A stretch of DNA of 64,000 nucleotides from an uncultured Alistipes sp. (GCA_949283205.1 CASDSD010000037.1:186001-250000); one strand, 5' to 3'; positions 7,830 through 16,392 are shown, counted from the first letter of the stretch. Notes: generated by a model not told the origin, from the letters alone. Translations and numbers: made by a program.

Positions 7830-9095
7830 TTAAAACGCTTCATTTACGTTTATGACAAGGCCGTTGGAGCGGCGGCCGAATCCGTAGTCTATTCTCAGCG
7901 AGGTTCGTTCGCCGAGAGCCAGACGCATTCCGAGACCGCAGTTGGGCAGTATCTCCGACCAGTCGAACAGTTTGTGCGAAGCACATACGTTTGCTGCGCC
8001 TCCCCATATGCATACGCCTATCGGACCGTATATCCTTTGGCGCAGTTCCACCTGCGCCGACACCATCTTGCGGTCGGTGTATCGCCCCGTGTAGTACCCG
8101 CGCAGGCGGCTCGTGCCGCCGACCGAGGGCCAGAAAAGCCACGGCGTGGCCGATGACCACAGGTCGGCATATAGATCCGCAGCGATCACGGCATCGCGCC
8201 ACAGCGGGTGGTACCAGTCGGCTGTGGCCGTTATGTGCCACAGCGTCGAGGTGCAGTCGCCCAGCGCGCGGGGACGTATCTCGGCAAGCAGGGCAAGGTA
8301 TATGCCATTCGTGGCCCGGACGGGGTTGTCACGCGTATCCACCTCTGCCGTGATGCCGATACCCGTCGACAGGGCCCGGTGCGGTTGCCGCTGTGCCGCC
8401 AAATATCGTTCACCTGCGGCATCGAGCCCTGCGGCCTCCGCATGCCGCACGTCGAGGCTTATGCCTGCATGGAACGGACCCGCCACGCGCATGGTATAAC
8501 GCGTCGTCGCCCGCTGTCCCTTGTGCGTGTATCGCGTGTAGGGGTTGCTGTCGGCCGCCTCGTATCCCAGGCCCCAGAATCGCATCGGCAGCGACGCAAG
8601 GTCGAGATCCCATGTCAGGCGTCCTCTGCCGCGGGGGAACACTATGTTGCCAGTCGACCGGAAACGGTAAAATCCCGTGACCGAGACAGAGGCGGCGAGG
8701 GTGGAGCTCGATGGCGGCGTGAGCGAATCGTTGCCGCCGGTCGAGAAAAGCGCCGTGGCGGCCGCCGCAACGGCAACTCCCGTCTCCTGCGTGTATCCTA
8801 TGCCTGCCGTGCCCGATATGTCGAAATTGTCCGACGGCGAGGCCGATATCAGCGGACGACGCAGACGGTCGGCTGCACGCTGGAGAAGTGTCGGGCGTGA
8901 TGCCCTGGCAAGCTGCTCCCGCACGGCGGCGTAATTTATGGGGTCACCGTACACGACCTGTGCCGATTGTGCCGGCTGCACTGCCTGCTGTGGGTCGCGT
9001 CGGAGGGTATCGGCTGCGGCGCGACGATTCTCCTGCGCCGCAGCCGTATTGACGACGGCGAGAATTGTTATGGCCTGGAGAATCGTCGCACGCAT
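7830..9095 (-). CDS. BamA/TamA-type outer-membrane barrel protein without POTRA domains
   Basis: A 421-residue protein with a signal peptide (about 1-20). It has a short unstructured N-terminus of about 65 residues and then repeated amphipathic strands ending in a C-terminal aromatic residue (NVNEAF), as in outer-membrane barrels. The SRLRGYYTGRYTD segment matches the conserved (V/I)RGY loop of the Omp85 surface-antigen domain. There is no room for POTRA repeats, so it resembles the short barrel-only members of the family rather than BamA itself. It sits 9 bp after the YtfJ-like gene and 6 bp before the phosphoethanolamine transferase. An envelope role is inferred; the substrate is unknown. 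Confidence 0.8.
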   Translation of the reverse strand: MRATILQAITILAVVNTAAAQENRRAAADTLRRDPQQAVQPAQSAQVVYGDPINYAAVREQLARASRPTLLQRAADRLRRPLISASPSDNFDISGTAGIGYTQETGVAVAAAATALFSTGGNDSLTPPSSSTLAASVSVTGFYRFRSTGNIVFPRGRGRLTWDLDLASLPMRFWGLGYEAADSNPYTRYTHKGQRATTRYTMRVAGPFHAGISLDVRHAEAAGLDAAGERYLAAQRQPHRALSTGIGITAEVDTRDNPVRATNGIYLALLAEIRPRALGDCTSTLWHITATADWYHPLWRDAVIAADLYADLWSSATPWLFWPSVGGTSRLRGYYTGRYTDRKMVSAQVELRQRIYGPIGVCIWGGAANVCASHKLFDWSEILPNCGLGMRLALGERTSLRIDYGFGRRSNGLVINVNEAF

Positions 9096-9104
9096 GGGCG
9101 GAGG

Positions 9105-9626
9105 TTAACGATACTTCTTTACCACCTCGTAGAACTCCTCCTGGTCGGCTTTCGACAACTCGCCCTTTTTCATATAGACGAGTTCGCCCTCCTTCGAGAC
9201 GATCATCAGTACGAACTGGTTGTTGCAGTCGCCGAGGCCCCATTTCTGTGCCAGTATGCGGTCGGGGTCGGTGATGACCGTCGCGCCGTTCTTCTCGGTA
9301 CGCTTGCGTGCCATCGAGCGGATGGTGCTGTCGGGTACCGGGTACCACGAATCCTTGAGGTTGACGATGCCGAACCCGTATATGTTGTCACCGCTGGCGG
9401 CGTGGTTCTGCTCGAGGTCTACCGTGAACTGGTAGTTCTGTTTATGTTTGTCGGGGTCGATGTAGAAGATAAGCAGATTCTTCTCGCCCCACATGGGAAG
9501 CATGGTTTTCTCGCCGTAGAGGTCTTCGAGTTCGACGTTGTCGACCTTGTGCGGCAGTTGCGGCTCCTGTGCGTATGCCATCGATGCGCAAAGCATCATG
9601 GCCAGCATGATCATTCTCTTCTTCAT
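9105..9626 (-). CDS. Periplasmic thioredoxin-fold protein, YtfJ-like
   Basis: A 173-residue protein with a signal peptide ending AYAQ (about residue 20). The mature part has a thioredoxin-like order of strands (KNLLIFYIDPDK, FGIVNLKDSW, GATVITDPDRILAQKWG, FVLMIVSKEGELVYMKKGEL) but no CxxC motif. It resembles the YtfJ family of periplasmic proteins, whose function is unknown. It is first in a three-gene operon with the barrel protein and the phosphoethanolamine transferase. The upstream 9627-9911 region has no further gene but carries a long perfect palindrome. Confidence 0.65.
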   Translation of the reverse strand: MKKRMIMLAMMLCASMAYAQEPQLPHKVDNVELEDLYGEKTMLPMWGEKNLLIFYIDPDKHKQNYQFTVDLEQNHAASGDNIYGFGIVNLKDSWYPVPDSTIRSMARKRTEKNGATVITDPDRILAQKWGLGDCNNQFVLMIVSKEGELVYMKKGELSKADQEEFYEVVKKYR

Positions 9627-9762
9627 GGTCGTGATATTTTTGTGACAATATCGTTAAAACGGCGTAAAAGTATGAAAAAATTGTGTGATTCGGTAAATTA
9701 AGGCTCTTTGGATCCTTATTTTGTCAATTCGGAACATTATTGTTATCCTTATGGAGAATGCG

Positions 9763-9820
9763 ATGCCGTGCGATATGGCCGCATCGACGTGCGACGCGTC
9801 GCACGTCGATGGTACGGCAT
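9763..9820. repeat. Perfect 30-bp palindrome with outer inverted arms
   Basis: CATCGACGTGCGACG (9782-9796) is followed at once by its exact reverse complement (9797-9811). Outer arms ATGCCGT (9763-9769) and ACGGCAT (9814-9820) extend the symmetry with unequal gaps. No T-run follows. It lies in the divergent gap between the YtfJ-like operon and the tyrosine phosphatase gene. Confidence 0.85.
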
Positions 9821-9879
9821 GAGTCCTCTGCCGGGGGCGGCTGCCCGTACGGGAAGTTTCCGGGACCGGATTTTTGTGT

Positions 9880-9887
9880 TACCTTTG
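9880..9887 (+). promoter_or_regulatory. Predicted -7 element of the tyrosine phosphatase gene
   Basis: TACCTTTG matches TAnnTTTG and ends 24 bases before the ATG at 9912. The -33 element is unclear. Confidence 0.55.
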
Positions 9888-9911
9888 CGGGAGAAAATAG
9901 CAGGATGCGTT

Positions 9912-10388
9912 ATGAAGAAAAAGATACTTTTCGTCTGCCTGGGCAACATATGCCGTTCGCCGGCGGCCGAGGCCGTAATGAATGCCCGTATTGCGGCGCG
10001 CGGCCTCGAAAACGAGATCGGGACAGACTCTGCGGGAACATATGGCGGCCACAGCGGTGACAAGGCCGATCCGCGCATGCGGGCTGCTGCGGCGCGCCGC
10101 GGCTATACGCTTACGCATCGCGCACGCCGTATCGTGGAGGAGGATTTCGACCGCTTCGACATGATCGTCGTCATGGACGACATGAACTACGAGACGGTGT
10201 CGCGTCTGGCTCCCGATCGCGAGCATTTGAATCGGCTCTATCGTTTCGTGGAGTTCTGCCGTCATCATCCGGAGTGGAGTTATGTGCCCGATCCCTATTA
10301 CGAGGGGCGCGAGGGGTTCGAGCTGGTGTTGGATCTGCTCGAGGACGGGTGCGACGGCCTGATTGACAGCCTGCAGGCACACCGATAG
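9912..10388 (+). CDS. Low-molecular-weight protein tyrosine phosphatase
   Basis: A 158-residue cytosolic enzyme. The P-loop CLGNICRS (Cys9 to Arg15, C-x5-R) is near the N-terminus and the general-acid Asp lies in DPYYEG near residue 126, both at the usual places for the family. It removes phosphate from tyrosine residues; in bacteria such enzymes often counter BY-kinases in capsule control, but no kinase or capsule gene is adjacent. The ATG at 9912 is preferred because the predicted promoter lies just before it, and the family starts a few residues before the P-loop. It is followed by a terminator shared with the convergent AraC gene. Confidence 0.92.
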   Translation: MKKKILFVCLGNICRSPAAEAVMNARIAARGLENEIGTDSAGTYGGHSGDKADPRMRAAAARRGYTLTHRARRIVEEDFDRFDMIVVMDDMNYETVSRLAPDREHLNRLYRFVEFCRHHPEWSYVPDPYYEGREGFELVLDLLEDGCDGLIDSLQAHR

Positions 10389-10404
10389 TTCCCTGTCGGG
10401 GATG

Positions 10405-10440
10405 AAAGGAGCGGTTCCCGATCTCGGGGGCCGCTCCTTT
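10405..10440. terminator. Terminator between the tyrosine phosphatase and AraC-family genes
   Basis: AAAGGAGCGG (10405-10414) pairs with CCGCTCCTTT (10431-10440); the interior CCCGA/TCGGG extends the stem. It has A on the left and T on the right, so it can work in both directions. Confidence 0.75.
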
Positions 10441-10469
10441 GCATTTTCACATGTGGCCTGTACGGCCGC

Positions 10470-11366
10470 CTATTGCTCTGGTGCCGAGAATTTGCGATAG
10501 AGGTTGGGCGTGGAACCCGTCACACGCTTGAAGGTGGTGTAGAAGTGTTCCGTCGACTTGAACCCCAGCGAGAAGGCTATGGCCTTGATCGATTGGTCGG
10601 TGTTCGAGAGCAGATATTGCGCGCGGCGCAACTTTACGAGCATGAAGTATTTCGCGGGCGGATACCCCGTATAGTCGCGGAATATCTTGCGGAACCACGA
10701 GTAGCTGATGTTGAGCTGCGCCGCCAGTGCCTCGGGGTCGAGATTCTGCAACACGCGCTCCTGCATGATGGCCTTCGCCTGCTCCATGATCTGGTCCATG
10801 CGGTCGGTGGCCAGGGAACTGTTGCGTATCGAGAAGTTGATTGCGCCGAGCATATGCATCACGATGCCGCATAGCAGCTGCTGTGTCGAGGGCTTGTCGT
10901 CGTCGGCAATCTCGATGGCACGCTGGTAGAGATCCACCATTTCGCGGTTGAGACCGATGTTGAATATCTGCCGCTCCGGCGGGAAGAGCATCCCGATCGA
11001 GCGGTCGGCCATATCGCCGCCGAACCCGATGAAATATTCGCTCCAGCCTTCACCCTTGAGGGGTTTGTACGTATGCCATTTCCCGGGGCGCAGCAGTATG
11101 ATCGTACCCTTTGTCACCTCCTTCTCGCCCTCGTCGTTGGAGAATACGCCCTTGCCGCTGACGATATAGAGCAGTTGGTACTCGCGCAGGACCCGTCCGC
11201 GCGCCGGATCGAACATGTATTCGGGCGGATGGTTCTTGGTCGGGTAATCTTCTCCAGGGGCGATTACCTGTGCCCCGACGGTGTTGACCACGCAGCCGTA
11301 GCTTTCGTCGGTGCGGTTGGGTATGAGATAATGAATTCTGATGTCGGGATCGCCTGCTGCGTTCAT
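10470..11366 (-). CDS. AraC-family regulator, probable rhamnose operon activator
   Basis: A 298-residue protein. The N-terminal half has a cupin-like sugar-binding domain (YQLLYIVSGKGVF, GTIILLRPGKWHTY). The C-terminal ~100 residues hold the two helix-turn-helix units of AraC proteins (LAAQLNISYSWFRKIFRDYTG and IAFSLGFKSTEHFYTTFKRVTG). It is the last gene of the rha cluster, 25 bp after rhaD, so it is likely the local L-rhamnose sensor and activator, comparable to RhaR/RhaS by position. The palindrome upstream of rhaB is its candidate target. Family assignment is firm; the ligand is inferred from context. Confidence 0.88.
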   Translation of the reverse strand: MNAAGDPDIRIHYLIPNRTDESYGCVVNTVGAQVIAPGEDYPTKNHPPEYMFDPARGRVLREYQLLYIVSGKGVFSNDEGEKEVTKGTIILLRPGKWHTYKPLKGEGWSEYFIGFGGDMADRSIGMLFPPERQIFNIGLNREMVDLYQRAIEIADDDKPSTQQLLCGIVMHMLGAINFSIRNSSLATDRMDQIMEQAKAIMQERVLQNLDPEALAAQLNISYSWFRKIFRDYTGYPPAKYFMLVKLRRAQYLLSNTDQSIKAIAFSLGFKSTEHFYTTFKRVTGSTPNLYRKFSAPEQ

Positions 11367-11391
11367 GATGCCATGCGTGGTGAAAAGGTTC

Positions 11392-12207
11392 CTACTTCGG
11401 TAAATTGAATGCGCGGGTCATCTCCTGCATCTGCTCCTGTGACATGCCGTCGGGTTCGTATCCCATGCAGCGGGCCGAGATATATATCTGGGCCGACTTG
11501 CTCAAAACGTCCACCTGGTCGAATGCCTCGAATATGTCCTTGCCGACGGCACACACGCCGTGCTTCTCCCACATCACCACGTCGTAGTCATCCAACTCGC
11601 GCAGCGTCGCCTCGGCCAGAGCCTGCGACCCGGGCAGCTGGTAGGGTATGATGCCCAGTCCGCGAGGACAGAATGCCTTGGTCTCGGGGATCATGCTCCA
11701 CAGCAGGTTCGAGAGGACGTCCTTCTCGAGGAACCTGGACGTGTGCGACATGGCTATCAGGTCGATGGGATGGGTGTGCAGGGCAGCCTTGTAGTCCGAC
11801 CCGCGGCCTATGAGATGGTTGTGCATGGCCAGATGCGAGGGCAGCTCCGAGGTGGGCATGACAGGATTGTCGGCCACGATCTCGTAATGGGCGCAGTCCT
11901 CCGTGATGCGTATCACGGCGCCGTTCTCCATGGGGCGCCGCGCCAGATCGCGCATGCGCTTGTTGTTGCCCTTGCAGAAGAAGTAGCATCCCTTCAGGTG
12001 CGGGAGCGTGCTGCCGATGGCTATGGGCGCCGTGATTGCCGGCATGTTGCGTATCGCCTCGTCGACATGTTCGGTTATGTTTACCGATATGTTGCCGCCG
12101 TTGCGCTCGGCCCACCCTTTCTGCCACAGGTAGCCGGCAACTTCGGCCACCTTCTCGACTTCGGCCGCAAGTGCGGGGCGGCCGTCGAGTACTGATTTTG
12201 TCGTCAT
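11392..12207 (-). CDS. rhaD: L-rhamnulose-1-phosphate aldolase
   Basis: A 271-residue class II aldolase. The zinc ligands are the histidines of LHTHP and a later His in WEKHG; the phosphate-binding N-terminal segment ERNGGNISVNI is present. It splits L-rhamnulose 1-phosphate into dihydroxyacetone phosphate and L-lactaldehyde, the last dedicated step of rhamnose breakdown. The class II aldolase family also includes FucA, but length and the rhaB-rhaA-rhaT neighbours support RhaD. It starts 8 bp after the rhaT stop, so the two genes are likely co-transcribed. Confidence 0.93.
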   Translation of the reverse strand: MTTKSVLDGRPALAAEVEKVAEVAGYLWQKGWAERNGGNISVNITEHVDEAIRNMPAITAPIAIGSTLPHLKGCYFFCKGNNKRMRDLARRPMENGAVIRITEDCAHYEIVADNPVMPTSELPSHLAMHNHLIGRGSDYKAALHTHPIDLIAMSHTSRFLEKDVLSNLLWSMIPETKAFCPRGLGIIPYQLPGSQALAEATLRELDDYDVVMWEKHGVCAVGKDIFEAFDQVDVLSKSAQIYISARCMGYEPDGMSQEQMQEMTRAFNLPK

Positions 12208-12215
12208 ATATCGTT

Positions 12216-13238
12216 TCAGTTAAAAAGACTCGGGAAAATTAGTGAAAAAATCAATATCGCCAAACCCGATACGAGTGTTACGATCGTTTTCGAGTCCACG
12301 CCGCGCCACTCCTTGAGGATAAGACCCCATACGTTCGAGAATATGACGTTGAGCGACATGAGTATGCTCCACGCGAAGGCCAGCATGGCGGGCGACGAGG
12401 CGAGGAATGTCTTGCCCACGGCCAGCCCGAAGAACTGCGAATACCACAGCAGCCCGGCCAGGGCGCAGAAGAGGAGGTTGTTGCCCCATACCGATGCCTT
12501 GGCATAGTCTCCGAAACTCTTGTTGCGCACGTTCTGGTAGAGGCAGTATGCGATATTGGTCAGGGCGCCGCCGAGCGTCACCATAAGCGTTGCGGGCAGC
12601 GTCACGAACAGATCGCTCGTTCCCATCTCGGCGAACTCCTCCGAGATGCCGGCGCCGGCCTCGAGGCCGAGGTTGAAACATGCGCTCATCAGACCGGCCA
12701 GGATGGCTACGGCCAGCCCCTTCGTGAGGGCGAAGTCCTTGATGGCGGCTCGCCGGTCCTCCTCGCTCATGACGCGCGAGCGCAGCGATCCGGCATATCC
12801 TATCACGGCGATGCCGGCCAGCGTGATGGCCACGCCGACGAGCAGTATGAGACCGTCGCCGCGGAAGAGGTTCTCGCCGGCGAAGATGGCGGGCAGCAGT
12901 GTCCCGAGGCCCGAGCAGGTGCCGAGGGCTATCGACTGCCCGAGCGCTACGCCGAGGTAACGCATCGACAGTCCGAAGGTCAGGCCACCCACGCCCCACA
13001 GCATGCCGTAGAAGGCGGCCTTGCCGGCCCCCTCCATTGCGAAGACGGCGGATATCGAATACCCTTCGGGCATTGCTATCAATGCTCCGACAAGGGGGAA
13101 TACGATCCATGCGAAGAGGCCCTGGACGAGCCAGTAGCTCTCCCAGGACCATTGCTTCACCTTGTTGATGGGCACGTAGCTGCTGCTCTGGCAGAAGCTG
13201 CCCACCGCTATTATAAGAAGACCTAAAAGTATTTCCAT
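12216..13238 (-). CDS. rhaT: L-rhamnose/proton symporter
   Basis: A 340-residue inner-membrane protein with about ten hydrophobic helices and RhaT-family features: GSFCQSSSYVPINKVKQWSWE near the start, GVGGLTFGLSMRYLGVALGQ, and GTCSGLGTLLPAIF. It imports L-rhamnose with a proton. The ATG at 13238 is preferred over an in-frame TTG at 13253, because RhaT proteins begin only a few residues before the first helix. It is separated from rhaA by 114 bp (13239-13352), in which no promoter is evident. Confidence 0.92.
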   Translation of the reverse strand: MEILLGLLIIAVGSFCQSSSYVPINKVKQWSWESYWLVQGLFAWIVFPLVGALIAMPEGYSISAVFAMEGAGKAAFYGMLWGVGGLTFGLSMRYLGVALGQSIALGTCSGLGTLLPAIFAGENLFRGDGLILLVGVAITLAGIAVIGYAGSLRSRVMSEEDRRAAIKDFALTKGLAVAILAGLMSACFNLGLEAGAGISEEFAEMGTSDLFVTLPATLMVTLGGALTNIAYCLYQNVRNKSFGDYAKASVWGNNLLFCALAGLLWYSQFFGLAVGKTFLASSPAMLAFAWSILMSLNVIFSNVWGLILKEWRGVDSKTIVTLVSGLAILIFSLIFPSLFN

Positions 13239-13352
13239 AGTCGTATCTGACAATGTTGGGAAATCAATATGCCGTTTCGTAAGGCGCCGCGATCACCCTG
13301 CGGCACCGTGTGCCGTAATGGCGGGCCTTGTGCGAAACCATGCGGTAGATGA

Positions 13353-14612
13353 CTATGCCCGTTTGGATGTTACCTCGCTCTCGTACTGCTCCACGTCGGC
13401 GATGAACGCCTCCCCGACGGGTACGTCGTTCTGCAGGCAGAACATGTCCCATACGGCATTCCACGGCAGGTTCTTGGCCTCCTCGAGCAGCGCCAGACGC
13501 TCGAAGTAGCGCTCCGATGACTCGTACTCGCGCAGCTTCTTGAGCGGCTCGAGCAACGCCTGCAGCAAACACTTCTGTGTGGCGCGCGAGCCGATAACAT
13601 AGGCGCCGATGCGGTTGATCGAGGCGTCGAAGTAATCCAGACCGATATGTACGCGGTCGAGGGCGTCGCAGCGGACAATCTCCTTGGCCAGGTCGAGCGT
13701 GTCGTCGTTCATGATCACCACGTGGTCCGAGTCCCAGCGGATGGGGCGGCTGACGTGGAGCATGATCTCGGGCGTGAAGAGCAGCAGCGACGACACCTTG
13801 TCGGCGATCGACTCCGTGAGGTGGAAGTGACCCGTATCGAGCGTCACGATCTTGCCGTACTTGGCGCCGTATCCCAGATAGAAGTCATACGAGCCGACGG
13901 TGTAGCTCTCGGCGCCGATGCCGAAGAGCTTGGCCTCGATGCAGTCCTTCATGTTGGCGTACTCGACCTCGAAGATCTCGTCGAGGGACTCCTTCAGCAG
14001 CCGGCGGTATTCGAGGCGGTTGACCGTGGCATCCTTCGAACCGTCGTGTATCCATATGTTGAGCATGGCGGGGTCGCCCTGGCGGCGTCCCATCGCTTCG
14101 GCTATCTCGCGGCAGCGTTTCGTGTGCTCGATCCAGAAGCGGCGGATACCCTCGTCGGGATTTGAGAGGGTGAGCATGCCGCTCTTGGGGTGCGAGAACG
14201 ACGTGGAGTTGAAGTCGAGTTTCATGCCGTTGGCCTCGGCCCAATCCATCCAGCTGGCGAAGTGTTCGGGGCGCAGCGCATCGCGGTCGACGGCTCCCGT
14301 CGAGCGGAAGTCGGCATAACTGGCGTGCAGGCTCAGCCGGTGACGGCCCGGGATGAGCGACGTGGCCTTGAGGATGTCCTGCCGCAACTCCTCGATGTTG
14401 CGTGCCTTGCCCGGGTAGTTGCCCGTAGCCTGGATGCCGCCCGAGAGCTGCGCGTTCGGATTCTCGAACCCCGTCACGTCGTCAGCCTGCCAGCAGTGCA
14501 GCGAGAGCGATATCTTCTGGAGCTTGGCCAGAGCGGCGTCGGTGTCTACTCCGAGTGCGGCATAACGCTCCTTGGCCATGGCGTATGCCTGTTCGATGTT
14601 TTCTCTTTTCAT
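13353..14612 (-). CDS. rhaA: L-rhamnose isomerase
   Basis: A 419-residue TIM-barrel metal-dependent isomerase of the usual length. Family motifs are seen in order: LSLHCWQADDVTGFE, GRHRLSLHASYAD, LNIWIHDGSKDATV, TLDTGHFHLTE, and LHVSRPIRWDSDHVV. Asp and His residues in these motifs bind the two metals. It converts L-rhamnose to L-rhamnulose in the cytosol. It follows rhaB with 69 bp between and precedes rhaT in the same operon. Confidence 0.95.
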   Translation of the reverse strand: MKRENIEQAYAMAKERYAALGVDTDAALAKLQKISLSLHCWQADDVTGFENPNAQLSGGIQATGNYPGKARNIEELRQDILKATSLIPGRHRLSLHASYADFRSTGAVDRDALRPEHFASWMDWAEANGMKLDFNSTSFSHPKSGMLTLSNPDEGIRRFWIEHTKRCREIAEAMGRRQGDPAMLNIWIHDGSKDATVNRLEYRRLLKESLDEIFEVEYANMKDCIEAKLFGIGAESYTVGSYDFYLGYGAKYGKIVTLDTGHFHLTESIADKVSSLLLFTPEIMLHVSRPIRWDSDHVVIMNDDTLDLAKEIVRCDALDRVHIGLDYFDASINRIGAYVIGSRATQKCLLQALLEPLKKLREYESSERYFERLALLEEAKNLPWNAVWDMFCLQNDVPVGEAFIADVEQYESEVTSKRA

Positions 14613-14681
14613 GTCCTTATTGTTTTGTTTGTGATTTGTTTGTTCCGGTATGTATGCTGCCGGCCGTATCCGGCGCGGACG

Positions 14682-16145
14682 TTACGACGTGCGTTTGACG
14701 TAGAGTTCGTATGCAGCATCCCACTTCTCGCGGTCGCAGGGCTCGTAGCGGCGGCTGTCGATGAGCGATGCGCGTATCATGCGCCGCATCTCGGCCGCCG
14801 TACCGACAATGCCGGCATGGCGCGCCTGCACCATCACGTTGCCTATGGCCGTCGATTCTGGCGATCCCGTCTCGACGGGGATTCCCGTGGCATCGGCCGT
14901 GAAGCTGTTGAGCATGTCGTTGCGGGCGCCGCCGCCGATGACGTAGAGACGGTCTATCGGGTGTGGCGAAAGCTCCTTGAGCATCTCTATGACCTGGCGG
15001 TATCGCAGCGCGAGCGACTCGAAGATGCTGCGGACGTATTGGCCGACGCTTTCGGGCGCCGGCTGCGACGTGCGGCGGCAGTATTCGGCTATGGCCTGCG
15101 TCATAGAGGGCGGGTTGGCGAAGAGGCCGTCGTCGGGATTGATCAGGCTGCGGAATGGCTCGGCCTGCCGTGAGGCCTCGATCAACTCCTCGTAGGAGGT
15201 ATCGGGCCACTCCTTGCGGCACCGCTCCAGAAGCCACATGCCGCAGATGTTCTTCAGCACGCGTGACGTGCCGTCGATGCCCCCTTCGTTTGTGAAGTTC
15301 ATCTCGAAGCTGCGCTCCGTGATTATCGGCTCGGGCGACTCGATTCCCATCAGGGACCATGTCCCCGAACTGAGGTAGGCGTAGTTTTCGTCTTCGGCCG
15401 GCACGGCAGCCACGGCGGAGCCCGTATCGTGGCTTGCCACGGCAACCACCGGAACGGCCCCCATTCCCGTCTGGCGCCGTATGTCAGCGCTGAGTGTGCC
15501 GATCCCGGTGCCGGGCATCACTATGTGGCCGAAATCGGCCGAGGTGAGTCCCAGCATTCGCAGGATGTCGGCGTCCCATGTATGCGTGCGCGGGTCTATC
15601 ATCTGGGCCGTGGAGGCTATGGTGTACTCGGTGACGGTCTGTCCCGTGAGCAGGTATGCCAGGGCATCGGGTATGAAGAGCAGCTTGCGCGCCGCCTCGA
15701 GGGCCGAGCAGCCGTTGCGTCGCAGCGTGTCTATCTGGAATACGGTGTTGAAATCCATTATCTGGATGCCGGTCTTCTTGTATAGCATGTTGCGCGACAT
15801 GCGCTTGAACAACTCCTCCGGGGCGCCTGCCGTATGCGGGTCGCGGTAGCAGTAGGGCAGCCGGAGCAGTTCGCCGTCGCGGCCGAATATGGCGAAGTCC
15901 ACACCCCATGTGTCGATGCCTATGGAATCGACCTCGATGCCTCGCGCCGCGATCTTCTTCAGCCCGTCGATGACGGATTGGTAGATTGCGGGGAAATCCC
16001 AGTAGAAGTGGCCGCACATCTCGATTATGGGGTCGGGGAACCGGTGTATCTCCTCCATCGAGATCGAGCCGCGGTCGAGTGTGGCAAGAATGACGCGGCC
16101 GCTAGATGCTCCCAGGTCGACCGCGACGAAGCGGTTGGTTGCCAT
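14682..16145 (-). CDS. rhaB: Rhamnulokinase
   Basis: A 487-residue FGGY-family sugar kinase. The N-terminal phosphate loop (FVAVDLGASSGRV), the substrate region IDTWGVDFAIF, SHDTGSAVAAVP, and the C-terminal adenosine motif VIGGGARNDMLN are intact. It phosphorylates L-rhamnulose at O1. It is the first gene of the rhamnose operon, with its own -7 element at 16172-16179 and an imperfect palindrome upstream, so induction of the whole operon is probably set here. Confidence 0.94.
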   Translation of the reverse strand: MATNRFVAVDLGASSGRVILATLDRGSISMEEIHRFPDPIIEMCGHFYWDFPAIYQSVIDGLKKIAARGIEVDSIGIDTWGVDFAIFGRDGELLRLPYCYRDPHTAGAPEELFKRMSRNMLYKKTGIQIMDFNTVFQIDTLRRNGCSALEAARKLLFIPDALAYLLTGQTVTEYTIASTAQMIDPRTHTWDADILRMLGLTSADFGHIVMPGTGIGTLSADIRRQTGMGAVPVVAVASHDTGSAVAAVPAEDENYAYLSSGTWSLMGIESPEPIITERSFEMNFTNEGGIDGTSRVLKNICGMWLLERCRKEWPDTSYEELIEASRQAEPFRSLINPDDGLFANPPSMTQAIAEYCRRTSQPAPESVGQYVRSIFESLALRYRQVIEMLKELSPHPIDRLYVIGGGARNDMLNSFTADATGIPVETGSPESTAIGNVMVQARHAGIVGTAAEMRRMIRASLIDSRRYEPCDREKWDAAYELYVKRTS

Positions 16146-16171
16146 GTTTGCGAGGTTTTAGGTTTGCAAAA

Positions 16172-16179
16172 CAAAATTA
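16172..16179 (-). promoter_or_regulatory. Predicted rhaB promoter, -7 element
   Basis: The minus strand reads TAATTTTG. The -33 position (about 16199-16203) has no TTTG and instead falls inside a palindrome, as expected for an activator-dependent promoter. Confidence 0.65.
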
Positions 16180-16192
16180 CCCGATAATTTCA

Positions 16193-16221
16193 TCATAATG
16201 ACACGGGCCGTGATTTTATGA
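16193..16221. promoter_or_regulatory. Imperfect 29-bp palindrome, candidate operator of the rha operon
   Basis: TCATAA-n3-CACGG (16193-16206) mirrors CCGTG-n3-TTATGA (16208-16221) around a central G at 16207; 11 of 14 arm positions pair. It is centred about 40 bases upstream of the predicted rhaB transcription start. Confidence 0.6.
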
Positions 16222-16322
16222 CTGCATATTTTGATACAGATTTTTTTTAATAATGGGCCTCGCGGCAACTCATATGTATCGCTATGCTCTCCATACGCCG
16301 CTCGGACAGCAGATGACTCCAT

Positions 16323-16362
16323 ATATATAATGATTGCGGATCTGTCTCCGTCGATTATATAT
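16323..16362. repeat. AT-rich dyad in the rhaB-DUF6624 intergenic region
   Basis: ATATATAAT (16323-16331) and ATTATATAT (16354-16362) are exact inverted repeats. Inside them CGGA and TCCG also face each other. It sits just upstream of the DUF6624 promoter and could be an operator or part of a hairpin. The rest of 16222-16384 shows nothing else. Confidence 0.45.
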
Positions 16363-16384
16363 GCTGACGCAATGATTTTTTGAT

Positions 16385-16392
16385 TACCTTTG
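16385..16392 (+). promoter_or_regulatory. Predicted -7 element of the DUF6624 gene
   Basis: TACCTTTG matches TAnnTTTG and ends 45 bases before the start codon at 16438, leaving room for a short leader reading frame at 16421. Confidence 0.5.
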
